From Fimbriiglobus ruber (GTDB lineage: Bacteria > Planctomycetota > Planctomycetia > Gemmatales > Gemmataceae), in the NCBI RefSeq assembly GCF_002197845.1, contig NZ_NIDE01000014.1, forward strand, positions 310,001 to 374,000: 64,000 bases of DNA, given 5' to 3'. Below, one piece after another: positions 18,235 through 27,458 of this stretch. Position 1 is the first letter of the stretch, and each line of letters opens with the position of its first letter. The notes below the pieces were generated by a model that saw nothing but the letters and a program-made list of their open reading frames with translations, had not been told where the DNA came from and ran no database searches. The translations under genes were made by a program, and so were the position numbers.

Positions 18235-18740
18235 CTTCCGAATCAACCACGGGGCTATTTCCGATCGTCTACGACGAACTCCGGCGGCTCGCTGCCGCGA
18301 ACCTCGCCGACGAACCGGACGGCCACACTCTCGATGCCACCGCTCTTGTCCACGAGGTCTACCTCCGCATGCGGGCGTTATCCTCATTTGAGTCAAAGGC
18401 GGGGTTCTTCAGGGTGGCCGCCGAAGCCATGCGGCACATCCTCATTGACCACGCCAGACGGAAGAGGGCTGAAAAGAGGGGTGGGCTGGGAAAACGGTTC
18501 GCGGTGTGCGAGTCCGACAAGATTATCGTTACCGAATCCGACACCATTCTCATCATCGACGAGGCACTGGAAAAGCTTGCCACAGAGGATGTCGCTTCGG
18601 CGGAGATCGCCCGGCTCAGGCTATTCGCAGGTTTGACAGTGGACGAGGCGGCGGATGCTGTGGGTGTATCACGGGCGACAGCGTATCGCGACTGGGCGTA
18701 TGCAAGGGCGTGTCTTACGGCCGCCTTAGCTGGACAATAA
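18231..18740 (+). CDS. ECF-type RNA polymerase sigma factor
   Basis: 169 residues from a GTG at 18231 that overlaps the kinase stop (GTGA) and has GGGAGG about 8 bases upstream. Sigma region 2 is seen in FPIVYDELRRLAAANLADEP and ATALVHEVYLRM; region 4 in LTVDEAADAVGVSRATAYRD, a helix-turn-helix. The pattern matches the sigma-70 ECF subfamily (PF07638 type) expanded in Planctomycetes and Acidobacteria. No anti-sigma factor is nearby. Linkage to a transmembrane kinase suggests control by phosphorylation, as proposed for kinase-linked ECF groups. The order here (kinase first, sigma second, overlapping) is the reverse of the pair at 27459-29515. Confidence 0.9.
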   Translation: MTSESTTGLFPIVYDELRRLAAANLADEPDGHTLDATALVHEVYLRMRALSSFESKAGFFRVAAEAMRHILIDHARRKRAEKRGGLGKRFAVCESDKIIVTESDTILIIDEALEKLATEDVASAEIARLRLFAGLTVDEAADAVGVSRATAYRDWAYARACLTAALAGQ

Positions 18741-19004
18741 TCACTGTATCAGTAATCAGTCGTTGATAAAGCAAACAGAATTTTAGCATAGTAGGACAGA
18801 ACTCCAATGACAAGAGATGATGGCCCCCGGAGGGGTGAAGTCTCTCTGACGCTGTGAAATGCCGGTTTTTTTTGGCATTCGGGCTGGGAAACTAGCTCTG
18901 AGTCCCTTTTCCGCCCCCGCGCCGATCTCCGGTGGTGCTTGAAAAGGTGCGGCGTTCCGACTCTCGTTGGGTTTACCACGACTCCTCGAGCGAAGGAACG
19001 CCGC

Positions 19005-20528
19005 GTGACCTTTTCTATCCCCCTGACCCTCGCCATGGCCACCTGTGCGGTCCCGTCCGACGCCGATGCGCCCGGCCACCCGGACCGAACCCTCGACGAT
19101 TTGTGCGCCACATCCCGGGATCAACTCCAGGCCCTCGTCAACGCCTTCCTGTCGGAGCCCATCACCCCGGCACGGACCCAGCAATTCGAGCACGACATTC
19201 AGCTCGCACTCCGCGCGCTCGGGCGGGTCGTCGTCCACTATAGCTACAACCGCGTCGAACCGGCGGCCGTCGCCAACCAACCCCGGCACGCCCACTTCGA
19301 GCGCGAGAGGTACACCCGGGTCCGCGGGAAAACCCCACAGCACGTGTGGACCGTGTTCGGCAACTGGTCGTCCGGCGGGTCGGCGACCGGCCGTCCCAGG
19401 CGGGCGAGCCGATGCTCTTCCCGCGGGCCCACCGGCTCGGGTTGATCCACGGGGCGAGCCCAGCCCTGGCCGCCCGGGCGTGCCAGTTGTTGGCCGCGGC
19501 CGGGTCCAACCAGCAGCGGGTCCTGGCCCGGTTGCGGGCGGACCACGGGGTCGGTTGGGGGGGTCAAGAAATTACGCCAGGTGAGCCGAGCCGTGTCGGA
19601 CGAGATGACCGTGTACCGGCACGATGCCCAGGTCGACCAACTCCTGACCTGGCTGGCCGCGGCGGGGGCATCGACCGGCCGCCACAAGCCGGTGGTGTGC
19701 GTCGGTCGGGACGGGATCACCCTCCGCCTGCGGATGAAGCGCGGGAGCCTGTAGGAGGTAGCCAGCACGGGCACGGTCAGCGTGTACGACTGCCGGGGGA
19801 CGCGGTTGGGGACGGTGTACCTGGCGTACGCGCCCGCATCCGGCCAGTCGGCGATGAGCCGGGCGTTGACGGCCGTGATCCGCGACGTGCTGACCCGGTG
19901 GGAGGCCCCGGTACCCTGGTGGTGCTACGTGACCGACGCCGGGGACAACGAGACCGGGTACTACGACCACGTCCTCCGGGGGATGACGCACCCGCGGACC
20001 GGGGCGGAACTGGAATGGGTCCGGGTGGTCGATTACTACCACGCGAGCGAGCGGGTGTGGACGCTGGCGAACGTGTTGTTCGGCGACGACCCGCGGGCCG
20101 CGGGGTGGGCGAAGACGATGCGGAAATGGTTCCTCCGACCGGGTGGGGTCAACTGGGTTCTGCACTCGGCGGCAGCGTTCCGGGTGGCCCGGACGTTGAC
20201 CCGGGCCCAGAAGACGGAGTACGACCGCGCGTACGCCTACCTGCGGAACCGGATGGGCCACATGGACTATGCGACATACCGGCGGGTGGGTGTGCCGCTG
20301 GGCAGTGGGGTCACCGAGGCGGCGTGCAAGACGGTGTTCACCCAGCGATTAAAGCTCAGCGGGATGCGGTGGACGAAGGAGGGCGCGCAGACGATCTTGA
20401 ACCTGCGGGTGGTTCTCCTGAGTGGGGTGTGGGAGGTCGTGTATCAGCGGGTGTTGGCCGCGCGGCCGCAGCCCACGATGGAGGGTTACGGGGCTTCGGA
20501 GCCAAACGAACTGGGAATCGCCGCATAA
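19005..20528 (+). pseudogene. Decayed ISKra4-family transposase
   Basis: Homology runs from a GTG at 19005 (AAGGA upstream) to a TAA at 20528, but the frame is broken three times: a shift near 19380 into the frame reading LVVRRVGDRPSQAGEPMLFP, a shift back at a run of seven G (19557-19563), and an in-frame TAG at 19752-19754. Between breaks the protein is well preserved: GTVYLAYAPASGQ, DYYHASERVW, then PLGSGVTEAACKT and RLKLSGMRWTKEGAQ, the C-terminal signature of ISKra4-type enzymes. The last 248 codons could still be translated from an internal ATG at 19782. A 9-bp inverted match (GTCTCTCTG at 18839-18848, CAGAGAGAC at 20538-20546) may be part of the element ends. Confidence 0.8.
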
Positions 20529-20675
20529 TCGGCGTGCCAGAGAGACGCCATCGCTTCGTAGTGCGTGAGCCCTGCCCACCCCCCAACAAACTCCCGCCGG
20601 TCAAAACTGGCAGGTAGTTCATGAGTGATTTCTCGGACGGCACAGCGTTAGCGCCCGACGAAATCGTGTCGTCTT

Positions 20676-20722
20676 TCAGATCTGGTTTGAGGTGCCCTTG
20701 TTAGTAAAAGATGGCTCATTTA
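20676..20722 (-). pseudogene. 3' piece of the LExRSxP gene split by the IS5 element
   Basis: Removing the outer IS5 copy and one TTA target duplication joins this piece in frame to the minus-strand gene at 22628-23036. It adds the residues NEPSFTNKGTSNQI and a TGA stop at 20676-20678. It is not expected to be translated in the present arrangement. Confidence 0.5.
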
Positions 20723-21524
20723 GAGGCTGTCCGAAAAGTGCCCTTGCTGTAAGTCGTGAGATTCCTTTAAGTTAGTCGCTCCTTCATCATTCAGGAGCGA
20801 GGTCATGGACGCGCCCGTTCGTAAACCGTATCTGACGGATTTGACCGATGTCCAATGGGAGACCATCGAGCCCCTTCTGCCCGCCGCCCGGTTCGGAGGG
20901 CGGCCCCGGTCGGTCGACCTCCGGGAGGTGATGAACGCGATCCTGTACGTGAACCGGACCGGGTGCCAGTGGTCCCTGCTCCCGCACGATTTCCCGGCCA
21001 AGAGTACGGTGTACGAATACTTCGCCCAGTGGCGGGATGACGGCACCTGGCAACACCTCCTGGATGTCCTCCGGGAGGGGTATCGGGAGGTCCATGCTCC
21101 GAGTCACGAGCCGACCCCGAGCGCCGCGAGCATCGATAGTCAGTCGGTCAAGGGGACCGAGCATGCGGGTGGGAACGGGTATGACGCGGGCAAGAAAATC
21201 CAGGGCCGGAAGCGGTCGATCGTGGTCGACACGCTCGGGTTGTTGATGACCGTGGCGGTCACCGCCGGGCACGTCGACGATGCGGCCGCGGCCCCGTCCG
21301 TGCTCGAATCGTTGGACCGTGAGGCGTACCGCGGTTGAAGGTCGTATGGGCCGACGGGAAGTACCACAACCATGCCCTGAACGGGTGGAAGGACGGTCAT
21401 CCGGAACTCAGATGGGAACTCGTCATCGTCCGCCGGCCGGACGGGGCGAAGGGGTTCGTCCTGTTGCCCAAGCGGTGGGTGGTGGAGCGGACCTTCGGGT
21501 GGCTCGGTCGCGCCCGCAGGCTAA

Positions 21525-22475
21525 GAGGCTGTCCGAAAAGTGACCTTGCTGTAAGTTGTGCGTCTCTTGTAAGTTAGTCGCTCCTTCGTACTCGAGGAGC
21601 GAAGTCATGGATGCGACCGTTCGCAAACCGTATCCGACCGATTTGACCGACCTCCAATGGGAGATCATCCAGGTCGTCCTGCCGGCCGCCCGACCCGGAG
21701 GACGCCCCCGGTCGGTGGACCTCCGGGAGGTGCTGAACGCGATCGTGTACGTGAACCGGTCGGGGTGTCAGTGGTCGATGCTCCCGCACGACTTCCCGGC
21801 CAAGAGTACGGTGTACGAATACTTCGCCCAGTGGCGGGACGATGGCACCTGGCAAGAACTCCTGGATGTCCTCCGGGAGGGGTATCGGGAAGTCCACGCC
21901 CCGAGTCACGAGCGGACCCCGAGTGCCGCGAGCATCGACAGCCAGTCGGTCAAAGGGACCGAACACGCGGGCGGGAACGGGTACGATGCGGGCAAGAAAA
22001 TCCAGGGCCGGAAGCGGTCGATCGTGGTCGATACGCTGGGCCTGCTGATGGTCGTGGCGGTGACCGCCGGGCACGTCGACGACGCGGCCGCGGCCCCGAC
22101 CGTACTCGAAGGGTTGGACCGTGACGCGTACCCGCGATTGAAGGTCGTGTGGGCCGACGGGAAGTACCACAACCATGCCCTGAACGGGTGGAAAGACGGC
22201 CACCCGGAACTCGGATGGGAACTCGTCATCGTCCGCCGACCGGACGGGGTCAAGGGGTTCACCCTGTTACCCAAGCGGTGGGTCGTCGAGCGGACGTTCG
22301 GGTGGCTCGGGCGGGCCCGGCGGTTAAGTCGTAATTATGAGCGACTGAATAGTTCCAGCGAATCCATGATTCGTGTGCGGTCAATCCAGCTGATCCTCAA
22401 TCGCATGGATCCACAAGAGCGTTATCCCCCGTTTAAATATAGAGTTGCATCAAAATAGTCTTCCCGGACAGGCTC
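21525..22475 (+). mobile_element. IS5-family element, inner copy B (951 bp, intact)
   Basis: Bounded by GAGGCTGTCC at 21525 and GGACAGGCTC ending at 22475, with a TAA target duplication (21522-21524 and 22476-22478). It is inserted in the same orientation within the transposase gene of copy A. Its transposase frame is complete. Confidence 0.9.
21607..22458 (+). CDS. IS5-family transposase (copy B, intact)
   Basis: 283 residues from the ATG at 21607, which has GGAGCGAAG upstream; the frame is open 17 codons further up but those lie in the element's leader. The N-terminal DUF4096-type domain (LTDLQWEIIQVVLPAARPGG, then STVYEYFAQWRDDG) is followed by the DDE_Tnp_1-like nuclease: ASIDSQSVKG (first Asp), [11 protein letters not shown] (second Asp) and [13 protein letters not shown] (Glu). 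The tail SRNYERLNSSSESMIRVRSI is the usual C-terminus of this group. All three acids are present, so it is probably functional. Confidence 0.92.
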   Translation: MDATVRKPYPTDLTDLQWEIIQVVLPAARPGGRPRSVDLREVLNAIVYVNRSGCQWSMLPHDFPAKSTVYEYFAQWRDDGTWQELLDVLREGYREVHAPSHERTPSAASIDSQSVKGTEHAGGNGYDAGKKIQGRKRSIVVDTLGLLMVVAVTAGHVDDAAAAPTVLEGLDRDAYPRLKVVWADGKYHNHALNGWKDGHPELGWELVIVRRPDGVKGFTLLPKRWVVERTFGWLGRARRLSRNYERLNSSSESMIRVRSIQLILNRMDPQERYPPFKYRVASK

Positions 22476-22627
22476 TAAGTCGGGACTACGAACGAAATAC
22501 TAGTTCTAGTGAATCTATGGTTAAAGTGCGGTCGATTCAATTGATCCTCAATCGCATGGACCCCAAAAAGTGTTATCCCCCATTTAAATATAGAGTTGCA
22601 TCAAAATAGTACTTCCCAGACAGGCTC

Positions 22628-23036
22628 TTAGAGGGACTGCGAACAAAATGATCTGTGAGGTCCGCCCGCCAAAACTGTCCGAGCTGAAATGGTCGGCGGC
22701 GGTAACTGTGCCGGTGCTTCCGGAGGTTCCTGGGCCGGACGAAGTGGGTAGGGCGGTGCCGTCCTTGGTTGCGGCGACGTTCGCGCCCGGAATGGCAATT
22801 CCGGCGCCGGCCTCGGTGGCCCATGAAACATTGATCTGGTTGGTAGAGGCCGGCGTCAGAGTGAACGCCGGGGTCGCGACGCTCGGCAGGCTCCGTGCTT
22901 CCAGCACTTCGAAGACCAGTGAAGCCAGCCGCGGTTTCTTCAGACCGAGCGGTTGCGTAGAGACCACGTCGCGCCGCCGGAGGAGATTTTGCACGCCGTA
23001 AGATAATCGTGCCAAGTGGTGTCGTACCATTCGCAT
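22628..23036 (-). pseudogene. Small LExRSxP-motif protein gene truncated by IS5
   Basis: From an ATG at 23036 the minus strand encodes MRMVRHHLARLSYGVQNLLR, then FEVLEARSLPS, a variant of the LExRSxP motif seen at the N-termini of the three large proteins at 54-62.7 kb. A short region with a fibronectin III-like opening (PAFTLTPASTNQINVSW) follows. The frame runs into the outer IS5 copy at 22627. In-frame continuation past the element suggests an original protein of about 150 residues. The motif is thought to mark cell-surface or exported planctomycete proteins; the function of this one is unknown. Confidence 0.55.
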
Positions 23037-23287
23037 GGCAGTTCTCGTCGCGTAGGGGTCTTACTTTCCTGAGCGTGAATACGGAACAAGCGAAGGCAGA
23101 CCCTGTGCTCTCCCGGGGGGAACCGGCACAGATCGCAGCCGCCTCTACTCCGTAAAGCGTTGTCTCGGTGATTTGAGTCTCAACGAATCCTAAATTCTTC
23201 AGATCGGGTTCTTCATCACAACAGAACGGGGAAATGCAACTGTCGCCACCTATGTGAGAATGCACCGGACGTGGCGGTCGTGAACGC
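23037..23287. other. Intergenic, between the truncated minus-strand gene and the DUF1559 array
   Basis: Divergent promoter region for the split gene (minus) and the first DUF1559 gene (plus). No gene or clear regulatory motif is seen. Confidence 0.35.
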
Positions 23288-23396
23288 GAATTCGGGACAT
23301 TTCGGAGACACGAAAGATGGTTTTCACGCACTGATAGGTAGACGGCTTGGATCACCCAAACCGACACACCGCGGCTAATAACCCGTGAGACGCCCT
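23288..23396 (+). repeat. Conserved leader of DUF1559 gene a
   Basis: About 110 bases that recur in front of all three DUF1559 genes: GAATTC, a CACGCACTGA block, GGCTTGGATCACCCAAACCG and an ACCG..GTGAG..CCCTATG start region. This marks the duplicated unit and probably includes promoter and ribosome site. Confidence 0.7.
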
Positions 23397-24434
23397 ATGT
23401 CCTCGACTGATAATCGGTTGCGAGCGATTGCCCCTATCTCGTTGCGTTCGAAACGAATCGGGTTTACGCTCATCGAGTTATTGGTCGTGATCGCGATTAT
23501 CGCAATTCTGATCGGCTTACTTCTGTCGGCCGTGCAGAAAGTCCGCGAAGCGGCTTCCCGCGCACGCTGTACGAACAACGTCCGTCAGATCGGACTCGCC
23601 GTCCATAATTTCGAGAGCACGAACGGACGAGTGCCGCCTGCGGTGGGGAACTTCAACCGGCTGGGCAACCCCTTCACCGGGGGGCCGACCAACAACCCGG
23701 ACGGGAACGCGGGAACGATCTTCTTCTATCTGCTCCCGTACCTGGAGCAGGTCAATCTGTACCAGATGGCAGCCGGCAACTCGATGAACCTCACCGGGCA
23801 GGTTGTCAGCGGGTTCGTCTGCCCGTCCGATTCGTCGGCCAGCGCGGCCGACCCCGGTTTCGCGGCGTGCACGATGCTCGGGCCGAGCGTCGGCCGGGAT
23901 GGATATGGGGCCACTTCGTACCTGGCGAACGTCATGGCGTTCGACCCGCGAGGGGGGGCGCCGCTCACGCTCGCCATGCCGGACGGGACATCGAATACGG
24001 TCTGTTTCGCGGAACACCTCCAGGACTGCTGCGGATGGGGCAGTAATACGCCGGAGTGGGCCCTCAACATGGCCGTTCAATTCCCCAACGTCAGAGATGG
24101 CCAGAGCAATCCGATTTTCGGAGGAGCCAATGCGTTTAACAGCACGGGGCTCTCCAACACGGGGTATTTTGGTTCGAACGGCGGCGGCTCGGCCAATTTC
24201 ACCAACCCGGTCGCGGCGAGCGTTTCGGCCCTTCCGACGAATGCCGTCGCCCTCCAGGTCGGCTCCACGGTCTGGAAGTGCGACACCCGCGTGACCTCGT
24301 CCGCGCACCCCGGGGTGATGGTCGTGGGTTTGGGTGACGCGAGTGTCCGCCTGGTCTCCGGCAGCCTCTCCGCCGCTACCTGGATGAACGCCTGCACCCC
24401 GAACGACGGCAACGTCCTCGGCAGCGATTGGTAG
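23397..24434 (+). CDS. DUF1559 pilin-like protein a
   Basis: 345 residues from the ATG at 23397, the start shared by all three array members (a GTG four codons earlier is not conserved). A short leader precedes the type IV pilin-type cleavage and methylation motif [20 protein letters not shown]; then comes [20 protein letters not shown] and the globular DUF1559 domain with Cys pairs, ending near [17 protein letters not shown]. Such proteins are processed like pseudopilins and are hugely expanded in Planctomycetes; the precise role is unknown. This copy is the most divergent of the array (LLLSAVQ where the others have LLLPAVQ) and has no lipoprotein gene after it. Confidence 0.92.
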   Translation: MSSTDNRLRAIAPISLRSKRIGFTLIELLVVIAIIAILIGLLLSAVQKVREAASRARCTNNVRQIGLAVHNFESTNGRVPPAVGNFNRLGNPFTGGPTNNPDGNAGTIFFYLLPYLEQVNLYQMAAGNSMNLTGQVVSGFVCPSDSSASAADPGFAACTMLGPSVGRDGYGATSYLANVMAFDPRGGAPLTLAMPDGTSNTVCFAEHLQDCCGWGSNTPEWALNMAVQFPNVRDGQSNPIFGGANAFNSTGLSNTGYFGSNGGGSANFTNPVAASVSALPTNAVALQVGSTVWKCDTRVTSSAHPGVMVVGLGDASVRLVSGSLSAATWMNACTPNDGNVLGSDW

Positions 24435-24461
24435 GCAACTTCAAATGCTAACCGCGACCCG

Positions 24462-24566
24462 GAATTCCCGAGACACAATCGGCGGATTCCACGCACTGAA
24501 CTGATGAGTAGGCGGCTGGGATCATTCAAACCGATACACCGCGGCTGATGGCCAGCGAGGCACCCT
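24462..24566 (+). repeat. Conserved leader of DUF1559 gene b
   Basis: Second copy of the array leader; closest to the third copy (25751-25855), with which it also shares the preceding TAACCGCG.CCCG bases. This supports a recent duplication of the b and c units. Confidence 0.7.
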
Positions 24567-25562
24567 ATGTCCCCGACTGATATTAGGTTACGAGCGATTG
24601 TCCCGGTCCCGCTGCGTCCGCGACGAGTCGGGTTTACGCTCATCGAGTTACTGGTCGTGATCGCGATCATCGCAATCCTTATCGGGTTACTTCTGCCGGC
24701 CGTGCAGAAGGTCCGCGAAGCCGCCAACCAAGCCAAGTGTCGCAACAACTTGAAGCAGTTGGGTCTGGCCCTGCACAACTTCAACGACACCTACGGGTCA
24801 TTCCCCCAGGGCGTCCAATGGGGGGTGCCAATGGCTTCGTACGCGCCGCCGAGAATGAGCTACATCCTGTACGTCTACCCGTTCATTGAACAAAACAACG
24901 CCTATCAGCTCTTTAACGTCAACGCCCCCAACAACGGCGTCGGACCGTGGCACGGTAACGCCAACTCCCTCGGCTCCGGCGCGCCGACGGCGGTCATTGT
25001 GCCGGTATTCATTTGCCCGAGCGATAGCGGCGTCACGTCGATTACCAACAATTTCGGCTCGTACGGCCTTGGCAATTACATGCCGTTTATGCCGGGCAAT
25101 TGCGTGGGGGGAGCACTGACAACGAGTACCCGGACCGCCATGTGCGTGAATTCCGGGGCCCGGTTCGCGGACATTACCGATGGCACCAGCGGCACAATGG
25201 TGTTGGGCGAGTACGTGCGGAGCGTTGGCGATCCCATCGATTACCGCGGCTTTGTCTGGTCGGACCAGGCCGGGTACAGCCAGGTCTATACGCAAAACAC
25301 GCCGAATTCGAGTTCGCCCGACCTGCTGACGCCGGGTTGGTGTGTCAACCTCCCGGCTCAAAACCGACCGTGCGGTAATGCCTCGGGGACGTACACAACG
25401 AGCGATACCAATTCCGCCGCGTCGCGGAGCATGCACCTCGGGGGCGTGAACGTGGTGATGGCCGACGGCGCGGTGCGGTTCGCGTCGAACGCCGTCAGCC
25501 TCTCCACGTGGCAGGCCCTCGCCACCATCTCCGGCGGCGAAATACCCGGCAGTGACTTCTGA
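24567..25562 (+). CDS. DUF1559 pilin-like protein b
   Basis: 331 residues. The pseudopilin motif [20 protein letters not shown] is at about residues 23-42, followed by [20 protein letters not shown] and the DUF1559 domain. The C-terminal region [20 protein letters not shown] is the standard H-x-G/DG-VRF signature, and the protein ends near [11 protein letters not shown]. It is a close paralogue of protein c (25856), sharing most of its sequence, including the [17 protein letters not shown] stretch. A truncated lipoprotein gene begins 10 bases after its stop. Confidence 0.93.
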   Translation: MSPTDIRLRAIVPVPLRPRRVGFTLIELLVVIAIIAILIGLLLPAVQKVREAANQAKCRNNLKQLGLALHNFNDTYGSFPQGVQWGVPMASYAPPRMSYILYVYPFIEQNNAYQLFNVNAPNNGVGPWHGNANSLGSGAPTAVIVPVFICPSDSGVTSITNNFGSYGLGNYMPFMPGNCVGGALTTSTRTAMCVNSGARFADITDGTSGTMVLGEYVRSVGDPIDYRGFVWSDQAGYSQVYTQNTPNSSSPDLLTPGWCVNLPAQNRPCGNASGTYTTSDTNSAASRSMHLGGVNVVMADGAVRFASNAVSLSTWQALATISGGEIPGSDF

Positions 25563-25572
25563 GGCTGAACCG

Positions 25573-25725
25573 ATGAAGACAAGACTGTTGGCGTTGTCGC
25601 TCGTCGTATTGGCGGCGGCGGGGTGCGGCGACGAGCCGGCCCGGGTGCCAGTGGCGGGCAAAGTTTCGTTCGACGGTCAACCCATTACCGATGGCGCCAT
25701 CACCCTTGTCGCTCCTACACCATGA
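25573..25725 (+). pseudogene. Truncated carboxypeptidase-regulatory-like lipoprotein gene
   Basis: A 50-codon frame starts MKTRLLALSLVVLAAAGCGD, a lipoprotein signal with the lipobox Cys at residue 18, and runs through VPVAGKVSFDGQPITDGAIT to a premature TGA. It matches the first 44 codons of the intact lipoprotein at 26872 and then stops where the leader of the next DUF1559 unit begins, so its 3' two thirds were lost in the tandem duplication. A short lipopeptide could still be made. Confidence 0.75.
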
Positions 25726-25750
25726 CAACTTCCCGTGTTAACCGCGGCCC

Positions 25751-25855
25751 GAATTCCTGAGACACGATCAGCAGATTCCACGCACTGAACTGATAGGTAG
25801 ACGGCTTGGATCACCCAAACCGACAGACCGTGGGTTATAGCCCGTGAGGCGCCCT
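25751..25855 (+). repeat. Conserved leader of DUF1559 gene c
   Basis: Third copy of the array leader, replacing the missing 3' part of the truncated lipoprotein gene before it. Confidence 0.7.
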
Positions 25856-26860
25856 ATGTCCGCGACTGATAATAAGTTGCGAGCGATTGCCCCGACCTCG
25901 TTGCGTTCAAAACGGATCGGGTTTACGCTCATCGAGTTACTGGTCGTGATCGCGATCCTCGCGATCCTCATCGGGTTACTTCTGCCGGCCGTCCAGAAAG
26001 TCCGCGAAGCCGCCAACCAAGCCAAGTGTCGCAACAACTTGAAGCAGTTGGGTTTGGCCCTGCACAACTACAGTGACACCTACGGGGCATTCCCCATGGG
26101 CGTTCAGTGGGGAACGTCAACAACCTCAAGGATCTCGTACTTGGCACCGAGAATGAGCTACATCCTGTCTGTCTGTCCATTCATCGAACAAAACAATGTC
26201 TATCAGCTTTTTAACGTCAACGCCCCCGGCGGTATCGTCGGGCCGTGGTACGGCAACTCCAACTCCATCGGCCCCGGGGCGCCGACATCCGTGATAGTCA
26301 CCACATTCCTTTGTCCGAGCGATGTCGGCGTCACGTTGAGCACCAACAGTTTCGGATCGTATGGTCTTGGAAATTACATGCCGTTTATGCCGGGCAATAC
26401 CGTCGGGGGAACACTGACAACGAGCGCCCGGTCCGCCATGTGCGTGAATTACGGAGCCCGTTTTACGGACATTACCGATGGCACCAGCGGCACAATGGTG
26501 TTGGGCGAGTACGTGCGGAGCACCGGTGCCCCCATCGATTACCGTGGCTTAGTTTGGTCGGACCAGGCCGGGTACAGCCAGATCTATACGCAAAACACGC
26601 CGAATTCGAGTTCGCCCGACTTGCTGACGCCGGGCTATTGTGTCGACCTTCCGGCTCAGAACAGGCCGTGCGGCAATGCCTCGGGGACGGGCACAACTAG
26701 CGATACCAATTCCGCCGCGTCGCGGAGTATGCACCCCGGGGGCGTGAATGTGGTGATGGCCGACGGTTCGGTGCGGTTCGCGGCGAACGCCGTTAGTCTC
26801 TTCACCTGGCAGGCCCTCGCCACCATCTCCGGTGGCGAAATACCCGGCAACGACTTCTAG
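25856..26860 (+). CDS. DUF1559 pilin-like protein c
   Basis: 334 residues from the conserved ATG at 25856. The motif [20 protein letters not shown] is followed by [20 protein letters not shown], then the DUF1559 domain with the C-terminal [20 protein letters not shown]. It is nearly collinear with protein b, the main differences being in the 30 residues around [15 protein letters not shown]. It is followed after 11 bases by the intact lipoprotein, so the pair is the complete version of the duplicated unit. Confidence 0.93.
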   Translation: MSATDNKLRAIAPTSLRSKRIGFTLIELLVVIAILAILIGLLLPAVQKVREAANQAKCRNNLKQLGLALHNYSDTYGAFPMGVQWGTSTTSRISYLAPRMSYILSVCPFIEQNNVYQLFNVNAPGGIVGPWYGNSNSIGPGAPTSVIVTTFLCPSDVGVTLSTNSFGSYGLGNYMPFMPGNTVGGTLTTSARSAMCVNYGARFTDITDGTSGTMVLGEYVRSTGAPIDYRGLVWSDQAGYSQIYTQNTPNSSSPDLLTPGYCVDLPAQNRPCGNASGTGTTSDTNSAASRSMHPGGVNVVMADGSVRFAANAVSLFTWQALATISGGEIPGNDF

Positions 26861-26871
26861 AGGTCGAACCG

Positions 26872-27282
26872 ATGAAGACGAGATTGTTGGCGGCGGCGCT
26901 CGTCGGACTGGCGGCGGCGGGGTGCGGCGACGGGCCAACCCGGGTGCCGGTCGAGGGCACGGTTTCGTTCGACGGTCGACCCGTTGCCGATGGCGCCATC
27001 ACCTTTATCCCAGCCGATAATCGCGGCCCGACCGCGGGGGCGCGGATCGTCGACGGACGGTACGCGATACCCCGGGCCACCGGAATCGGCGTGGGTGAAT
27101 ACCGGGTGGAGATTGTCGGCAACCGCGAGACCGGAAAGACGGTCCGCGACCCCTCAGATCCCTCTCGAAGAACGACGCTGACGGAACAATACGTCCCCGA
27201 AAAATATAACCGCAATACGACTCTCAAAGCAAAAATCGATGCAAAAACAACCGTAATTAACTATGAACTCACGCGCCAGTAA
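26872..27282 (+). CDS. Carboxypeptidase-regulatory-like lipoprotein
   Basis: 136 residues. MKTRLLAAALVGLAAAGC is a lipoprotein signal with the acylated Cys at 18. The mature part (VPVEGTVSFDGRPVADGAIT, later ATGIGVGEYRVEIVG) has the transthyretin-like beta-sandwich pattern of planctomycete proteins that commonly sit next to DUF1559 genes. It should be anchored to a membrane on the non-cytoplasmic side. A functional link with the DUF1559 partner is inferred from conserved adjacency, repeated here in the truncated copy at 25573. Confidence 0.88.
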   Translation: MKTRLLAAALVGLAAAGCGDGPTRVPVEGTVSFDGRPVADGAITFIPADNRGPTAGARIVDGRYAIPRATGIGVGEYRVEIVGNRETGKTVRDPSDPSRRTTLTEQYVPEKYNRNTTLKAKIDAKTTVINYELTRQ

Positions 27283-27300
27283 AAGATGCACGTTTTTTAT

Positions 27301-27363
27301 GCCGCCACATGGATGAGCGGTTACCCCCCGAACGACGGCAACGTGTTCGGGGGAGTTTGGTAG
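27301..27363 (+). pseudogene. C-terminal remnant of a fourth DUF1559 gene
   Basis: Twenty codons and a TAG encode AATWMSGYPPNDGNVFGGVW. This matches the very end of DUF1559 protein a, which ends [20 protein letters not shown]. No other part of the gene remains: the intact lipoprotein stops 18 bases before it. It shows the array was once longer. Confidence 0.75.
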
Positions 27364-27458
27364 ACGCCATGCCAGCTCCGCGCCGTATTGGGGCAGCCGG
27401 AAAAGTGCTGTTAACAACGCACTTTCGGTCATCCCAAACAGATATACCAACAATCAAT

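Larger units (their letters stand above)
20805..22609 (+). pseudogene. IS5-family transposase of copy A, frameshifted and interrupted
   Basis: The first 176 codons from the ATG at 20805 match copy B closely (MDAPVRKPYLTDLTDVQWET with the DUF4096 N-terminal domain, then ASIDSQSVKGTEHAGGNGYD with a catalytic Asp). One base is missing near 21329 (TACCGCGG against TACCCGCG in copy B), ending the frame at 21338. The sequence resumes as [20 protein letters not shown] and is then cut at 21524 by copy B. The last 44 codons are found beyond it at 22479-22609. The gene is doubly broken and cannot make transposase; copy B could act on its ends in trans. Confidence 0.85.
20723..22627 (+). mobile_element. 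IS5-family element, outer copy A (interrupted by copy B)
   Basis: Ends are GAGGCTGTCC at 20723 and the near-complement GACAGGCTC ending at 22627. The flanks carry a 3-bp target duplication TTA (20720-20722 and 22628-22630). Without the inner copy and its duplication the element is 951 bp, the same length as copy B. It landed in a small minus-strand gene. TNA duplications fit the IS5 family. Confidence 0.88.
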
